A program made the position numbers and the translations under genes. Positions 45,134 to 53,598 of a stretch of DNA of 64,000 nucleotides are shown in pieces (within the stretch, counting starts at the first letter, position 1; the number at the start of each line of letters is the position of its first letter). The notes below the pieces were generated by a model, which worked only from the letters and a program-made list of their open reading frames with translations, made no database searches and was not told where the DNA came from. The stretch is from Luteimonas mephitis DSM 12574 (GTDB taxonomy: Bacteria; Pseudomonadota; Gammaproteobacteria; Xanthomonadales; Xanthomonadaceae): assembly GCF_000422305.1 (NCBI RefSeq), contig NZ_AULN01000012.1, positions 393,001-457,000 on the forward strand, read 5' to 3'.

Positions 45134-45568
45134 ATGGCCACCACCCGCCACGCCACCGCCCACTGGTCCGGCGACCTCAAGACCGGGGGCGGCACGATCA
45201 GCACGCCGCAAAGCGGGCTGATGGCCGAGACCGCCTACGGTTTCAACACCCGCTTCGGCGACAAGCGGGGCACCAACCCCGAGGAGTTGATCGCCGCGGC
45301 GCATGCCTCGTGCTTCACCATGGCGCTGTCGAACGCGCTGGCGCAGGCCGGACACGCGCCCGAGTCGGTCGACACCCGCGCCGAGGTCGACCTGACGCTG
45401 GACGGCGGCCCGACCATCAGCGCGATCCGCCTGGAGACCAGGGCGAAGGTGCCGGGCATCGAAGAATCGCGGTTCCGCGCGATCGCCGACGACGCCAAGC
45501 AGAACTGCCCGGTTTCCAAGGCGCTCTCGGCGGTGCCGATCACGCTGAAGGCGGAATTGCTTGGCTGA
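45134..45568 (+). CDS. osmC: OsmC family peroxiredoxin
   Basis: A 144-residue protein with the OsmC/Ohr fold; the two catalytic cysteines are C60 in EELIAAAHASCFTMALSNAL and C125 in AKQNCPVSKALSAVP. It reduces organic hydroperoxides in the cytoplasm. The start fits the family (TTRHATAHWSGDLKTGGGT). The downstream hydrolase gene begins inside its 3' end (8-bp overlap). Confidence 0.95.
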   Translation: MATTRHATAHWSGDLKTGGGTISTPQSGLMAETAYGFNTRFGDKRGTNPEELIAAAHASCFTMALSNALAQAGHAPESVDTRAEVDLTLDGGPTISAIRLETRAKVPGIEESRFRAIADDAKQNCPVSKALSAVPITLKAELLG

Positions 45569-46247
45569 TGCATTCGCGTCCGCGCTGCTGGTCCACGGCG
45601 CGGGTGCGGGCGGCTGGGAATGGAATGCTTGGCGCGGCGTGTTCGGTGCTGCGGGCATGCGGGTCGAAGCGCCCGACCTGGCACCGTCCGCCGCGGGGCT
45701 CGAACACACCGGCCTCGGGGACTACCTGCAGCAGGTGCGCGATGCGTTGCGCGGCCTGCGGCGTCCGCGCGCGCTGGCAGGCGCCAGCCTCGGCGGCCTG
45801 CTGGCCGCGATGGCGGCGGACGACGCCGATGCGCTGGTGCTGGTCAACCCGCTGCCACCGGCGCCGTGGCATGCGCAGCTGCCGCCGCGCGAATGGCCGG
45901 GCATCGTTCCGTGGCGGCGCGATGCGCGACTTGCGTCGACCCGCCGCGCGGTGCCCGATGCAGACGATGCCAGCGCGCTGTTCGCATTCCGCCACTGGCG
46001 CGACGAAAGCGGTGCGGTGATGCGCGCAGCGTATGCGGGCGTGGACATCGAGCCCCCCGCGTGCCCGGTGCTGTGCATCGCCTCGCAGCTCGACGAAGAC
46101 GTGCCGCCAGCGCTGTCCGCCGCCCTCGCGCTGGCCTGGAACGCGGATTTGCTCCGCGTCGATGCGCTCAGCCACGCCGGCCCGCTGCTCGGGCGCGATG
46201 CGGCGAAGGCCGCGGCGCAGGCGCTGGCGTGGCTGTCGGCGCGCTAA
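45561..46247 (+). CDS. Alpha/beta hydrolase
   Basis: A 228-residue protein from TTG 45561, coupled to osmC. The fold starts with SALLVHGAGAGGWEWNAWRG (oxyanion hole) and has the nucleophile elbow ALAGASLGGLLAAMA (Ser76), then the acid-side region VLCIASQLDEDVPPAL (Asp candidates) and the His in DALSHAGPLLGRDA. It is probably a cytoplasmic esterase or a related hydrolase; the substrate is unknown. The TTG start has no better alternative in frame. Confidence 0.83.
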   Translation: MADAFASALLVHGAGAGGWEWNAWRGVFGAAGMRVEAPDLAPSAAGLEHTGLGDYLQQVRDALRGLRRPRALAGASLGGLLAAMAADDADALVLVNPLPPAPWHAQLPPREWPGIVPWRRDARLASTRRAVPDADDASALFAFRHWRDESGAVMRAAYAGVDIEPPACPVLCIASQLDEDVPPALSAALALAWNADLLRVDALSHAGPLLGRDAAKAAAQALAWLSAR

Positions 46248-46352
46248 ACACGGGCGAGGGCAAGGCGGGCCGGTGCGTTTGATTCAGGCATGCGTTATCG
46301 CACAGGCGCTAGCGTGTCTCCCGCGCCCGACCCGGGTGCCAGGGAGCCTGCC

Positions 46353-47111
46353 ATGCACCGTTTCGCCGCTTCGCTGCTGGTCCTCGGACTGGCGGCTGCC
46401 ACCGGCAGCGCCTTCGCGCAGTCCGGCTATCCGACGAATGCCTATCCACCTGTTCGCGATGACGCGTACGGGAGTTCCACCGACGTGCGCTACGACCAGG
46501 CGCGCGTGGTCCGCGTCGATCCGGTGATCGTGTCCGGCTACGGGCAGGGCGGTGACGGCTGGCAGGGGCAGCGCTGCCATTCGCAGCGCAATGACGGCTA
46601 CGTCGGCAACGATGGCTATCGCGATCCGTATGGCAACGGTCGTTATCCGGGTGACGGCTATCGCGACGACGGCTATGGCAACGATGGCTACCGCGATGAT
46701 GGCTATCGCGACGGCGGCTATCGCGACGGCGGTTATCGCAACACCGGCAGCAACACCGGCAGCGACGCCGGGCGCAATGTCGCCACGGTGATCGGTGGCG
46801 TGGTCGGGGCGGTGCTCGGCAGCAAGGTCGGCGGAGGCTCGGCGCGCTATGCCACCGCGGCGGTCGGTTCGATGGTCGGCGGCATGGCCGGCCGCCAGGT
46901 CTACGAGAGCAGCCATCGTCCGCAGCGCGACCGGGTGGTCACGGTTTGCGACCCCGTGCCGGCGAATGGCAACGGCTACACGGTCGACGACAGCCGCGTG
47001 GGCGCCTACGACGTGACCTACGAATACGCGGGGCGCACCTACACCACCCGCACCGACCACCACCCCGGCGACACGATCCGCGTGCGCGTCGACGTGCAGG
47101 CGGCGGAATAG
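46353..47111 (+). CDS. Exported glycine-zipper 2TM protein with Tyr-rich repeats
   Basis: From ATG 46353 there are 252 residues, with a signal peptide (residues 1-23). Residues about 85-130 consist of imperfect 5-residue repeats built on DGYRD (for example DGYRDDGYGNDGYRDDGYRD). A Rick_17kDa/glycine-zipper domain follows: NVATVIGGVVGAVLGSKVGG and TAAVGSMVGGMAGRQVYESS. The end resembles family members with a CDPVP cysteine (VVTVCDPVPANGNGYTVDDS) and a beta-rich tail. It is likely an outer-membrane-associated or periplasmic protein; function unknown. Confidence 0.87.
   Translation: MHRFAASLLVLGLAAATGSAFAQSGYPTNAYPPVRDDAYGSSTDVRYDQARVVRVDPVIVSGYGQGGDGWQGQRCHSQRNDGYVGNDGYRDPYGNGRYPGDGYRDDGYGNDGYRDDGYRDGGYRDGGYRNTGSNTGSDAGRNVATVIGGVVGAVLGSKVGGGSARYATAAVGSMVGGMAGRQVYESSHRPQRDRVVTVCDPVPANGNGYTVDDSRVGAYDVTYEYAGRTYTTRTDHHPGDTIRVRVDVQAAE
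46590..46745 (+). repeat. 15-bp degenerate tandem repeat inside the glycine-zipper gene
   Basis: Units of about 15 bp, GACGGCTATCGCGACG and variants, recur through this stretch and encode the DGYRD repeats. The third base varies more than the rest. Copy number could change by recombination without loss of frame, since the unit length is a multiple of three. Confidence 0.7.
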
Positions 47112-47268
47112 GCGTTCTGGCCGCGGGGTCGCGCGCCAGGCGCCCGCTTCCACGCAGTCAAAATGACTGCTCGCCGCTGAAGCCACTCGCCGGGCTTGGG
47201 CGCGCGCGTGCGTTGCCGTGGCCGGCGCGCGGCGTCATAGTGGCGCGATTCCACACGGAGTCGCCCGC

Positions 47269-48942
47269 ATGCGCCGCATCACCTGGTTCGCCGCGCTGGC
47301 CTGCCTTGCCGCCACCGCGCAGGCGGCCGATGTCCACCTGCTCACCGCCGCGCGCATCCACACCTCCGATCCCGCGCAACCGCAGGTCGAAGCGATGGCC
47401 TGGGACGGTTCGGGGCGCGTGCTCGCCGTGGGCGATGCCAAGGCGTTGCTGGCCCGCTACCCGGATGCCGAACGCGTCGATGCCGGCGCCGCGACCGTGG
47501 TCCCCGGCCTGATCGATGCGCACGGGCACCTGATGGGCCTGGGCTACGCGCTGATGCAGGCCGACCTGGTCGGCACTCGCGACAGGGGCGACGTCGTCGC
47601 GCGGCTCAAGGCCTTCGCGGAGAAGGAAGCGCTGCCCGAAGGCGCTTGGCTGGTCGGCAACGGCTGGGACCAGAACGACTGGCCGGAGAAGGCATTTCCG
47701 ACCGCTGCCGACCTCGACGCCGCGTTCCCGGATCGCCCGGTGTGGCTGGAGCGCGTGGACGGACACGCCGGCTGGGCCAACAGCGCGGCGATGCAGCTTG
47801 TCGAACAGGCCAATCCCGAACAACCGCTGGCCGGCGACTGGCAACCCGACGGCGGCCGCATCCTGCGCGCCGACGGCAAGGCGACCGGCGTGTTCGTCGA
47901 CGAGGCCATGGGCCTGGTGCGGGCGCAGATGCCGGAGCCCGACGAGGCCTGGCTTACGGAGGCACTCGAGCGCGCGCTCGTCGCCGCCGCGCGCGACGGC
48001 CTGACCGGCGTGCACGACATGGGCGTGTCCAGCCAGACGCTGGCGCTGTACAAGCGCTTCGCCGATGCCGGCAAGCTGACGCTGCGCATCGACGCCTACG
48101 CCGACGGCGACGGCCAGGCGCTGGCCGACCTGTGCGAACACGGCGCCTACCATCATCTGGAAGGGCGCCTGCAGATGCGCGGGGTGAAGCTGTTCATCGA
48201 CGGTGCGCTCGGCAGCCGCGGAGCCGCGCTGCTGGCCGACTACAGCGACGAGCCCGGCAACCGCGGCCTGCTGGTCACCGATCCCGCGACCTACGAGGGG
48301 ATCGTGCGCAAGGCCAAGGGCTGCGGCGTGCAGGTGGCGACGCACGCCATCGGCGATCGCGGCAACCGCATCGTCATCGACACCTACGAACGCGTGCTCG
48401 GCGACGATGCGAAAAGCGACCATCGCTGGCGCGTCGAACACGCGCAGATCGTGTCACCGGAGGACATCCCGCGCTTCGCGCCGCTGGGCGTGATCGCCTC
48501 GATGCAGCCGACCCACGCCACGTCCGACATGCCGTGGGCAGAGGATCGCCTGGGCAAGGATCGCCTGTTCGGCGCCTACGCCTGGCAGAGGTTCCTGCAC
48601 AGCGGCGCGCGGCTGGCGCTGGGCTCCGACTTCCCGGTCGAATCGCCCGACCCGCGCCTGGGCCTGTATGCGGCGGTGACGCGCCAGGATCGCGACGGCC
48701 AGCCGCCCGGCGGCTGGTTGCCCGACCAGCGCCTGAGCGCGGGCGAGGCGCTGCGCGGATTCACTTCGGATGCCGCATATGCGGGCTTCGACGAGAAGCA
48801 AGTCGGCAAGCTGGCGCCCGGGATGCGCGCGGACTTCGTGGTCCTCGCCGAAGATCCCCTGCAAGCGCCGGCGTCGCAGCTCGACGACCTGCAGATCGAA
48901 TCGACCTGGGTCGACGGCAAGCCGGTCTACGAAGCGAAGTAG
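47269..48942 (+). CDS. Exported amidohydrolase (YtcJ-like)
   Basis: From ATG 47269 there are 557 residues with a signal peptide (RRITWFAALACLAATAQA). The metal-dependent hydrolase family 3 pattern is visible: GLIDAHGHLMGLGYALMQAD (HxH), GVKLFIDGALGSRGAALLAD (conserved Lys/Asp region), VATHAIGDRGNRIVIDTYER and RWRVEHAQIVSPEDIPRFAP (His ligands), ending GSDFPVESPDPRLGLYAAVT (catalytic Asp). It probably hydrolyses an amide or ester in the periplasm; substrate unknown. It is a single rightward gene. Confidence 0.91.
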   Translation: MRRITWFAALACLAATAQAADVHLLTAARIHTSDPAQPQVEAMAWDGSGRVLAVGDAKALLARYPDAERVDAGAATVVPGLIDAHGHLMGLGYALMQADLVGTRDRGDVVARLKAFAEKEALPEGAWLVGNGWDQNDWPEKAFPTAADLDAAFPDRPVWLERVDGHAGWANSAAMQLVEQANPEQPLAGDWQPDGGRILRADGKATGVFVDEAMGLVRAQMPEPDEAWLTEALERALVAAARDGLTGVHDMGVSSQTLALYKRFADAGKLTLRIDAYADGDGQALADLCEHGAYHHLEGRLQMRGVKLFIDGALGSRGAALLADYSDEPGNRGLLVTDPATYEGIVRKAKGCGVQVATHAIGDRGNRIVIDTYERVLGDDAKSDHRWRVEHAQIVSPEDIPRFAPLGVIASMQPTHATSDMPWAEDRLGKDRLFGAYAWQRFLHSGARLALGSDFPVESPDPRLGLYAAVTRQDRDGQPPGGWLPDQRLSAGEALRGFTSDAAYAGFDEKQVGKLAPGMRADFVVLAEDPLQAPASQLDDLQIESTWVDGKPVYEAK

Positions 48943-49036
48943 GGGCCGGCCCGCTTCACCGCCGCTTCATGCCGGCGCCTTCGTGCGCTCACCGGTGCCG
49001 CCCAGGCTACAGCCCATCCAGAACGGAGGCCCGGCA

Positions 49037-49360
49037 ATGGCAGCGGACATCGGCACCAATACCGGCAACCGCGACGGGCGCGGCGTGAAGCGCTGGCGGA
49101 TCGTGATCTGGGGCGCCGCCGCGGCGCTGTGGCTGCTGCCGCTGGTGGCGATGCGATTCGACAGCGGCGTGAACTGGAGTGCCGGCGACTTCGTCGTCTT
49201 CGGCGTGCTGCTGCTGGCGACCTGCTCGGCGCTTGAACTGGCGAGAGCGCTCTTCCGGTCGCGCCGGGCGCAATTGGGGGCCGGCATCGCCGTCGTGCTC
49301 GGCTTCCTGTGGGTGTGGGCGGAGCTCGCGGTCGGCGTCTTCACCAACTGGGGCAGCTGA
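49037..49360 (+). CDS. Small membrane protein, two to three helices
   Basis: From ATG 49037, preceded by GGAGG, there are 107 residues with helices around IVIWGAAAALWLLPLVAM, GDFVVFGVLLLATCSALELA and LGAGIAVVLGFLWVWAELAV. The pattern resembles short uncharacterised membrane proteins found across proteobacteria; no function is assigned. Convergent with phzF. Confidence 0.75.
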   Translation: MAADIGTNTGNRDGRGVKRWRIVIWGAAAALWLLPLVAMRFDSGVNWSAGDFVVFGVLLLATCSALELARALFRSRRAQLGAGIAVVLGFLWVWAELAVGVFTNWGS

Positions 49361-49381
49361 GCCCCGCCGCGGCCGGCGGCC

Positions 49382-50257
49382 TTACCAGTCGATCTCGCCC
49401 CGCACCACCGTCTGCACGCGCCCGCCGGACCAGACCTCGCCGGCGGCGTCGACGAACAGTTCGATGATCGCGTCGTGGCCGACCTCGCGACCCTGGCTGA
49501 CGCGGTAGTGGCCGTCGCGGCTTGGCAGGGCATCCTGCGAGGCGAGCCAGGCAGCGAGCGTCGCGTTCGCCGCGCCCGAGGCGGCGTCCTCGAACCGCGC
49601 CGGCGCGCCGACGAAGGCGCGCACCGCGAGGTAGTAGACCGGGTCTTCGCTGCGCGCGAACACGCACAGGCCCATGCTGCCGGTGGCATGCGCGAGTTTT
49701 CCGATCGCATCCCAGTCGGGCTCGGCCGTACGCAGCGCGGCTTCGTCGCGCAGCTCCGCCAGCCACCAGCGGCGGCCGCCGTCCATCAGCGCCGGCGGCA
49801 GCGTGCCTGGCGCCAGGCCGGACAGCGCGTCGCGTAGGCGCGGGTCGGTCGCGGTGGCGATTTCCAGCAGCCGCGCGCGCGGCGTGCGCACCGCGATCGT
49901 GCGCGCATCGCCGCGACCCGCGACCCGCAGCGGCAGGACGCCGGCGATGCCTTCCTGCACCAGCAGGCCGTCGGGTGCCGCGACCAGCCCGGCTTCCAGC
50001 ACCGCGTGCGCGGTGCCCACGCTGGGGTGCCCGGCGAACGGCACCTCGTGCCGCGGGCTGAAGATGCGCAGCCGGTAGTCGGCGTCGGGCGTGGTGGCGG
50101 GAAAGACGAAGGTGGTCTCGGGCAGGCGCGTCCAGCGCGCGATGGCCTGCATGGCGTCGTCGTCCAGGCCCTGCGCGTCGAGCACCACCGCAAGCGGGTT
50201 GCCGGCGCCCGGGCGATCGGCAAAGACGTCGAGCTGGAGGTAGGGACGGCTGGACAT
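49382..50257 (-). CDS. PhzF family isomerase-like protein
   Basis: From ATG 50257 there are 291 residues with the PhzF pattern: QLDVFADRPGAGNPLAVVLD at the N-terminus, ARWTRLPETTFVFPA (conserved Glu), FSPRHEVPFAGHPSVGTAHA with the GHP motif, and RFEDAASGAANATLAAWLAS in the C-terminal half. PhzF proteins isomerise small metabolites; no phenazine genes are nearby, so this is one of the many non-phenazine members. Single gene, convergent with the small membrane protein. Confidence 0.94.
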   Translation of the reverse strand: MSSRPYLQLDVFADRPGAGNPLAVVLDAQGLDDDAMQAIARWTRLPETTFVFPATTPDADYRLRIFSPRHEVPFAGHPSVGTAHAVLEAGLVAAPDGLLVQEGIAGVLPLRVAGRGDARTIAVRTPRARLLEIATATDPRLRDALSGLAPGTLPPALMDGGRRWWLAELRDEAALRTAEPDWDAIGKLAHATGSMGLCVFARSEDPVYYLAVRAFVGAPARFEDAASGAANATLAAWLASQDALPSRDGHYRVSQGREVGHDAIIELFVDAAGEVWSGGRVQTVVRGEIDW

Positions 50258-50503
50258 GGACGATCCTTGCGGCGGGGGAGGACGTGGGGTGGGCAGTGTA
50301 GGCGGCCATCGTCGCGCGATGGCATGAACCGTTGGCGGGAACCGCAGCAGCGGCGAGTGTTGCGCGGGCGGGAACGCGACGATCAAGGATTCGCGCCTGG
50401 AGTCGCCGTTGCGGTTTTCCCGGCTCGGGCAGGGTGGGCGCGGGCGACGGCAAGCCCTAGAATCGCGTGTTCATGCCCGGCTCGCGGGCGCGCCGTGACT
50501 TCA

Positions 50504-53098
50504 ATGCCCATCAATTCCCCTTCCCATCCCTGGATCGTGCTCAAGTTCGGCGGCACCTCGGTGTCGCGCCGCCACCGCTGGGAGACCATCGGCCGGCTGG
50601 CGGAACAGCGTGCCGATGACAACCGCTCGCGCGTGCTGGTGGTGGTGTCGGCGCTGTCGGGCGTCACTAACGAGCTGCAGGCGATCGCCGAAGGCGCGCC
50701 GGACCGCGATGCCCGGATCGCCGCGCTGGTCGAGCGCCACGAAGCCTTCGCGCGCGAGCTTGACCTCGACCCGGACCGGGTGATCGGCGAGCGCCTGGCC
50801 GCGCTGCGCGTGCTGGGCATCGACCCGCGCGCCGCCGGATGCGCGCTGGACTGGCAGGCCGACGTACTCGGGCAAGGCGAGTTGCTGTCTTCCGCACTCG
50901 GCGCTGCCTACCTGCGCGCGCAGGGCCTGGACTTCGGCTGGTGCGACGCGCGCGACTGGCTCGACGCGATCGCGCTGCCGAACCAGAACGCCTGGTCGAC
51001 GCGGCTGTCGGTGTCGTGCCGGCGCGAGCCCGCGGATGGTTTCCACGAGCGCTTCGGCGCGCAGCCGGCGCGGATGCTGCTCACCCAGGGCTTCATCGCC
51101 CGCCACGCCGACGGCGGCACCGCGATCCTCGGGCGCGGCGGCTCCGATACGTCTGCCGCGTACTTCGGTGCGTTGCTCGGCGCACGCCGGGTCGAGATCT
51201 GGACCGACGTGCCAGGCCTGTTCAGCGCCAACCCCCGGGTGGTGCCCGACGCGCGCCTGCTGACCCGGCTGGACTACGCCGAGGCGCAGGAAATCGCCAC
51301 CACAGGCGCCAAGGTGCTGCATCCGCGTTCGATCAAGCCCTGCCGCGACGCCGGCGTGGCGATGGCAATCCTCGACACCGAGCGGCCCGACCTCCCGGGC
51401 ACCAGCATCGACGGCAACGGCACCACCGTGCCCGGCGTCAAGGCGGTCAGCCGCCGCAACGGCATCGTGCTGGTCTCGATGGAAAGCGCCGGCATGTGGC
51501 AGCAGGTCGGCTTCCTTGCCGACGTCTTCGACCTGTTCAAGCTGCACGGACTGTCGGTCGACCTGATCGGCTCGTCGGAAACCAACGTCACCGTGTCGCT
51601 CGACCCTAGCGAGAACCTGGTCACCACCGACGTGCTGGCCGAGCTGTCCGCGGACCTGGCCAAGGTCTGCCGGGTCAAGGTGATCGCGCCGTGCGCCGCG
51701 ATCACCTTGGTCGGGCGCGGCATGCGCTCGTTGCTGCACAAGCTGTCGGACGTGTGGGCCACGTTCGGCCGCGAGCGCGTGCACCTGATCTCGCAGTCGT
51801 CCAACGACCTCAACCTGACCTTCGTGATCGACGAGGCCGACGCCGACGGCCTGCTGCCGGTGCTGCACGCCGAGCTGATCGAAAGCGAGGCGATGCCGGT
51901 GCGCGACGCGAGCGTGTTCGGCCCGAGCTGGCACGAAATCGAGCACGGCCGGCCGCCGCGCGTCGCGCCGTGGTGGCAGGGCGAGCGCGAGCGCCTGCTC
52001 GAACGCGCCGCCGAAGGCACGCCGGCGTACGTCTACCACCTGCCGACCCTGCGCGAACGCGCGCGATCGCTGCTCGACGTCGAGGCGATCGACCGCCGCT
52101 ACTTCGCGATCAAGGCCAACCCGCATCCGGGATTGCTGCGGGCGCTGGTGGCCGAGGGCTTCGGCCTGGAATGCGTGTCGCTGGGCGAACTGGAGCACGT
52201 GTTCGCGACCCTGCCCGAACTCGATCCGGCGCGGGTGCTGTTCACCCCGAGCTTCGCACCGCGCACCGAGTACGAGGCTGCGTTCGCGCTCGGGGTGACG
52301 GTGACGCTGGACAACGTCGAGGCGCTGCACAACTGGCCGGAGGTTTTCCGCGGCCGCACGCTGTGGCTGCGCATCGACCTGGGCCGCGGCGACGGCCACC
52401 ATGCCAAGGTGGTCACCGGCGGCGCGGCGTCGAAGTTCGGGCTGCCGCTGGCGGCCTTCGATGCCTTCGTGGCCGAAGCACGGCGGCTCGGCGCGCGCAT
52501 CGGCGGCATCCATGCGCACCTGGGCAGCGGCATCGTGACCCCGGCGCACTGGCGCGAGGTCTATGCGGAACTGGCCGGCTTCGCCGACAGCGTCGGCACG
52601 GTCGACACCATCGACATCGGCGGCGGCCTGCCGATCCCGTACAAGCCCGACGCGCATCCGTTCGACATCGCGGCCTGGGCGACCGGGCTTGCCGAGATCA
52701 AGGCGGCATACCCGCGCTACGCGCTGGCGGTGGAGCCGGGGCGTTACCTGGTCGCCGAATGCGGCGTATTGCTGGCGCACGTGACCCAGGTGGTGGAGAA
52801 GCAGGGCATCCGTCGTGTCGGCGTCGACGCGGGCATGAACGCGCTGATGCGCCCGGCGCTGTACGAGGCGTACCACGGCATCCACAACCTTTCGCGGCTG
52901 GACGAAGGAAACGAGGCCGTGTTCGACGTCGTCGGCCCGATCTGCGAATCGGGTGACGTGCTCGGCGCGCAGCGGATGCTGCCTGCGGCCACGCGCGAGG
53001 GCGACGTGGTGCTGGTCGCGGATGCCGGCGCCTACGGTTTCGTCATGGCCAACCGCTACAACCTGCGCGCGCTGCCGCGCGAGGACGTGCTCGAATGA
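50504..53098 (+). CDS. lysAC: Bifunctional aspartate kinase / diaminopimelate decarboxylase
   Basis: From ATG 50504 there are 864 residues. The N-terminal aspartate kinase runs from VLKFGGTSVSRRHRWETIGR through RGGSDTSAAYFGALLGARRV to two ACT-like segments (SVDLIGSSETNVTVSLDPSE and VHLISQSSNDLNLTFV). The C-terminal PLP decarboxylase starts near residue 500 with PAYVYHLPTLRERARSLLDV; the PLP lysine K537 is in YFAIKANPHPGL, then GGIHAHLGSGIVTPAHWREV, TIDIGGGLPIPY and EPGRYLVAECGVL. The fusion joins the first and last steps of lysine and DAP supply. Known in xanthomonads. The membrane gene downstream overlaps it by 4 bp. Confidence 0.97.
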   Translation: MPINSPSHPWIVLKFGGTSVSRRHRWETIGRLAEQRADDNRSRVLVVVSALSGVTNELQAIAEGAPDRDARIAALVERHEAFARELDLDPDRVIGERLAALRVLGIDPRAAGCALDWQADVLGQGELLSSALGAAYLRAQGLDFGWCDARDWLDAIALPNQNAWSTRLSVSCRREPADGFHERFGAQPARMLLTQGFIARHADGGTAILGRGGSDTSAAYFGALLGARRVEIWTDVPGLFSANPRVVPDARLLTRLDYAEAQEIATTGAKVLHPRSIKPCRDAGVAMAILDTERPDLPGTSIDGNGTTVPGVKAVSRRNGIVLVSMESAGMWQQVGFLADVFDLFKLHGLSVDLIGSSETNVTVSLDPSENLVTTDVLAELSADLAKVCRVKVIAPCAAITLVGRGMRSLLHKLSDVWATFGRERVHLISQSSNDLNLTFVIDEADADGLLPVLHAELIESEAMPVRDASVFGPSWHEIEHGRPPRVAPWWQGERERLLERAAEGTPAYVYHLPTLRERARSLLDVEAIDRRYFAIKANPHPGLLRALVAEGFGLECVSLGELEHVFATLPELDPARVLFTPSFAPRTEYEAAFALGVTVTLDNVEALHNWPEVFRGRTLWLRIDLGRGDGHHAKVVTGGAASKFGLPLAAFDAFVAEARRLGARIGGIHAHLGSGIVTPAHWREVYAELAGFADSVGTVDTIDIGGGLPIPYKPDAHPFDIAAWATGLAEIKAAYPRYALAVEPGRYLVAECGVLLAHVTQVVEKQGIRRVGVDAGMNALMRPALYEAYHGIHNLSRLDEGNEAVFDVVGPICESGDVLGAQRMLPAATREGDVVLVADAGAYGFVMANRYNLRALPREDVLE

Positions 53099-53598
53099 CG
53101 CGCAAGCAGCTGGCATGGGCAAGCGCGGCGTCGGCGGCGGCGCTGGCGCTGTTCGCCTACATCGCCGTCGGCATGCTCAGCGGCGCCGGACTGGCGTCGT
53201 GGCACCAGAATGCCCGCGCCTCGCTGAGCGTGGCGCCGGCCGCGGCGATGGCGGCCGGACTGGCGTCGTGGTGGATCACCGCGTGGTGGCAGAACGTGGA
53301 TCGCGATGCGCGCAAGTGGACGGCGTTCGGGCTGGCGCTGCGCACGGTGGTGCTGGCGTTCCTGATGTTCGCGCCGCTGGCGACGCTGTGGATGGGGGCG
53401 ATGGAAAGCGCCAGCCACGTGCTTTCCGGCGCATCCGGCCGCCTCGGCGACGCGCTGGCCTGGGTGCCCGCGATCGCGGTGTACGCGGTGCTGTTCGGCT
53501 TGTTGCTGGGCGCGATGCCGGCGCTGTGCATCGAATATTTCCTGTGCCGCCGCTTCCTGCGGCAGGCACGCGGCCTGGATCTGAAGGGGGCACGATGA
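53095..53598 (+). CDS. Membrane protein between lysAC and murL
   Basis: A 167-residue membrane protein with about four helices: ASAASAAALALFAYIAVGML, APAAAMAAGLASWWITAWW, FGLALRTVVLAFLMFAPLAT and VPAIAVYAVLFGLLLGAMPA, and a short basic tail ([16 protein letters not shown]). The gene overlaps lysAC (ATGA) and murL (ATGA) by 4 bp on each side, so it is co-translated with both. I do not recognise the family. Co-location suggests a cell-envelope link. Confidence 0.78.
   Translation: MTRKQLAWASAASAAALALFAYIAVGMLSGAGLASWHQNARASLSVAPAAAMAAGLASWWITAWWQNVDRDARKWTAFGLALRTVVLAFLMFAPLATLWMGAMESASHVLSGASGRLGDALAWVPAIAVYAVLFGLLLGAMPALCIEYFLCRRFLRQARGLDLKGAR

Noticed and set aside
50458-50463. Confident lysAC promoter
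   Set aside because: TAGAAT is a fair -10 but the -35 region (TGGGCG) is poor, so no feature was recorded.
50501-53122. An 873-residue leftward frame opposite lysAC
   Set aside because: LysAC is unequivocal on the plus strand; the antisense frame is a GC artefact.
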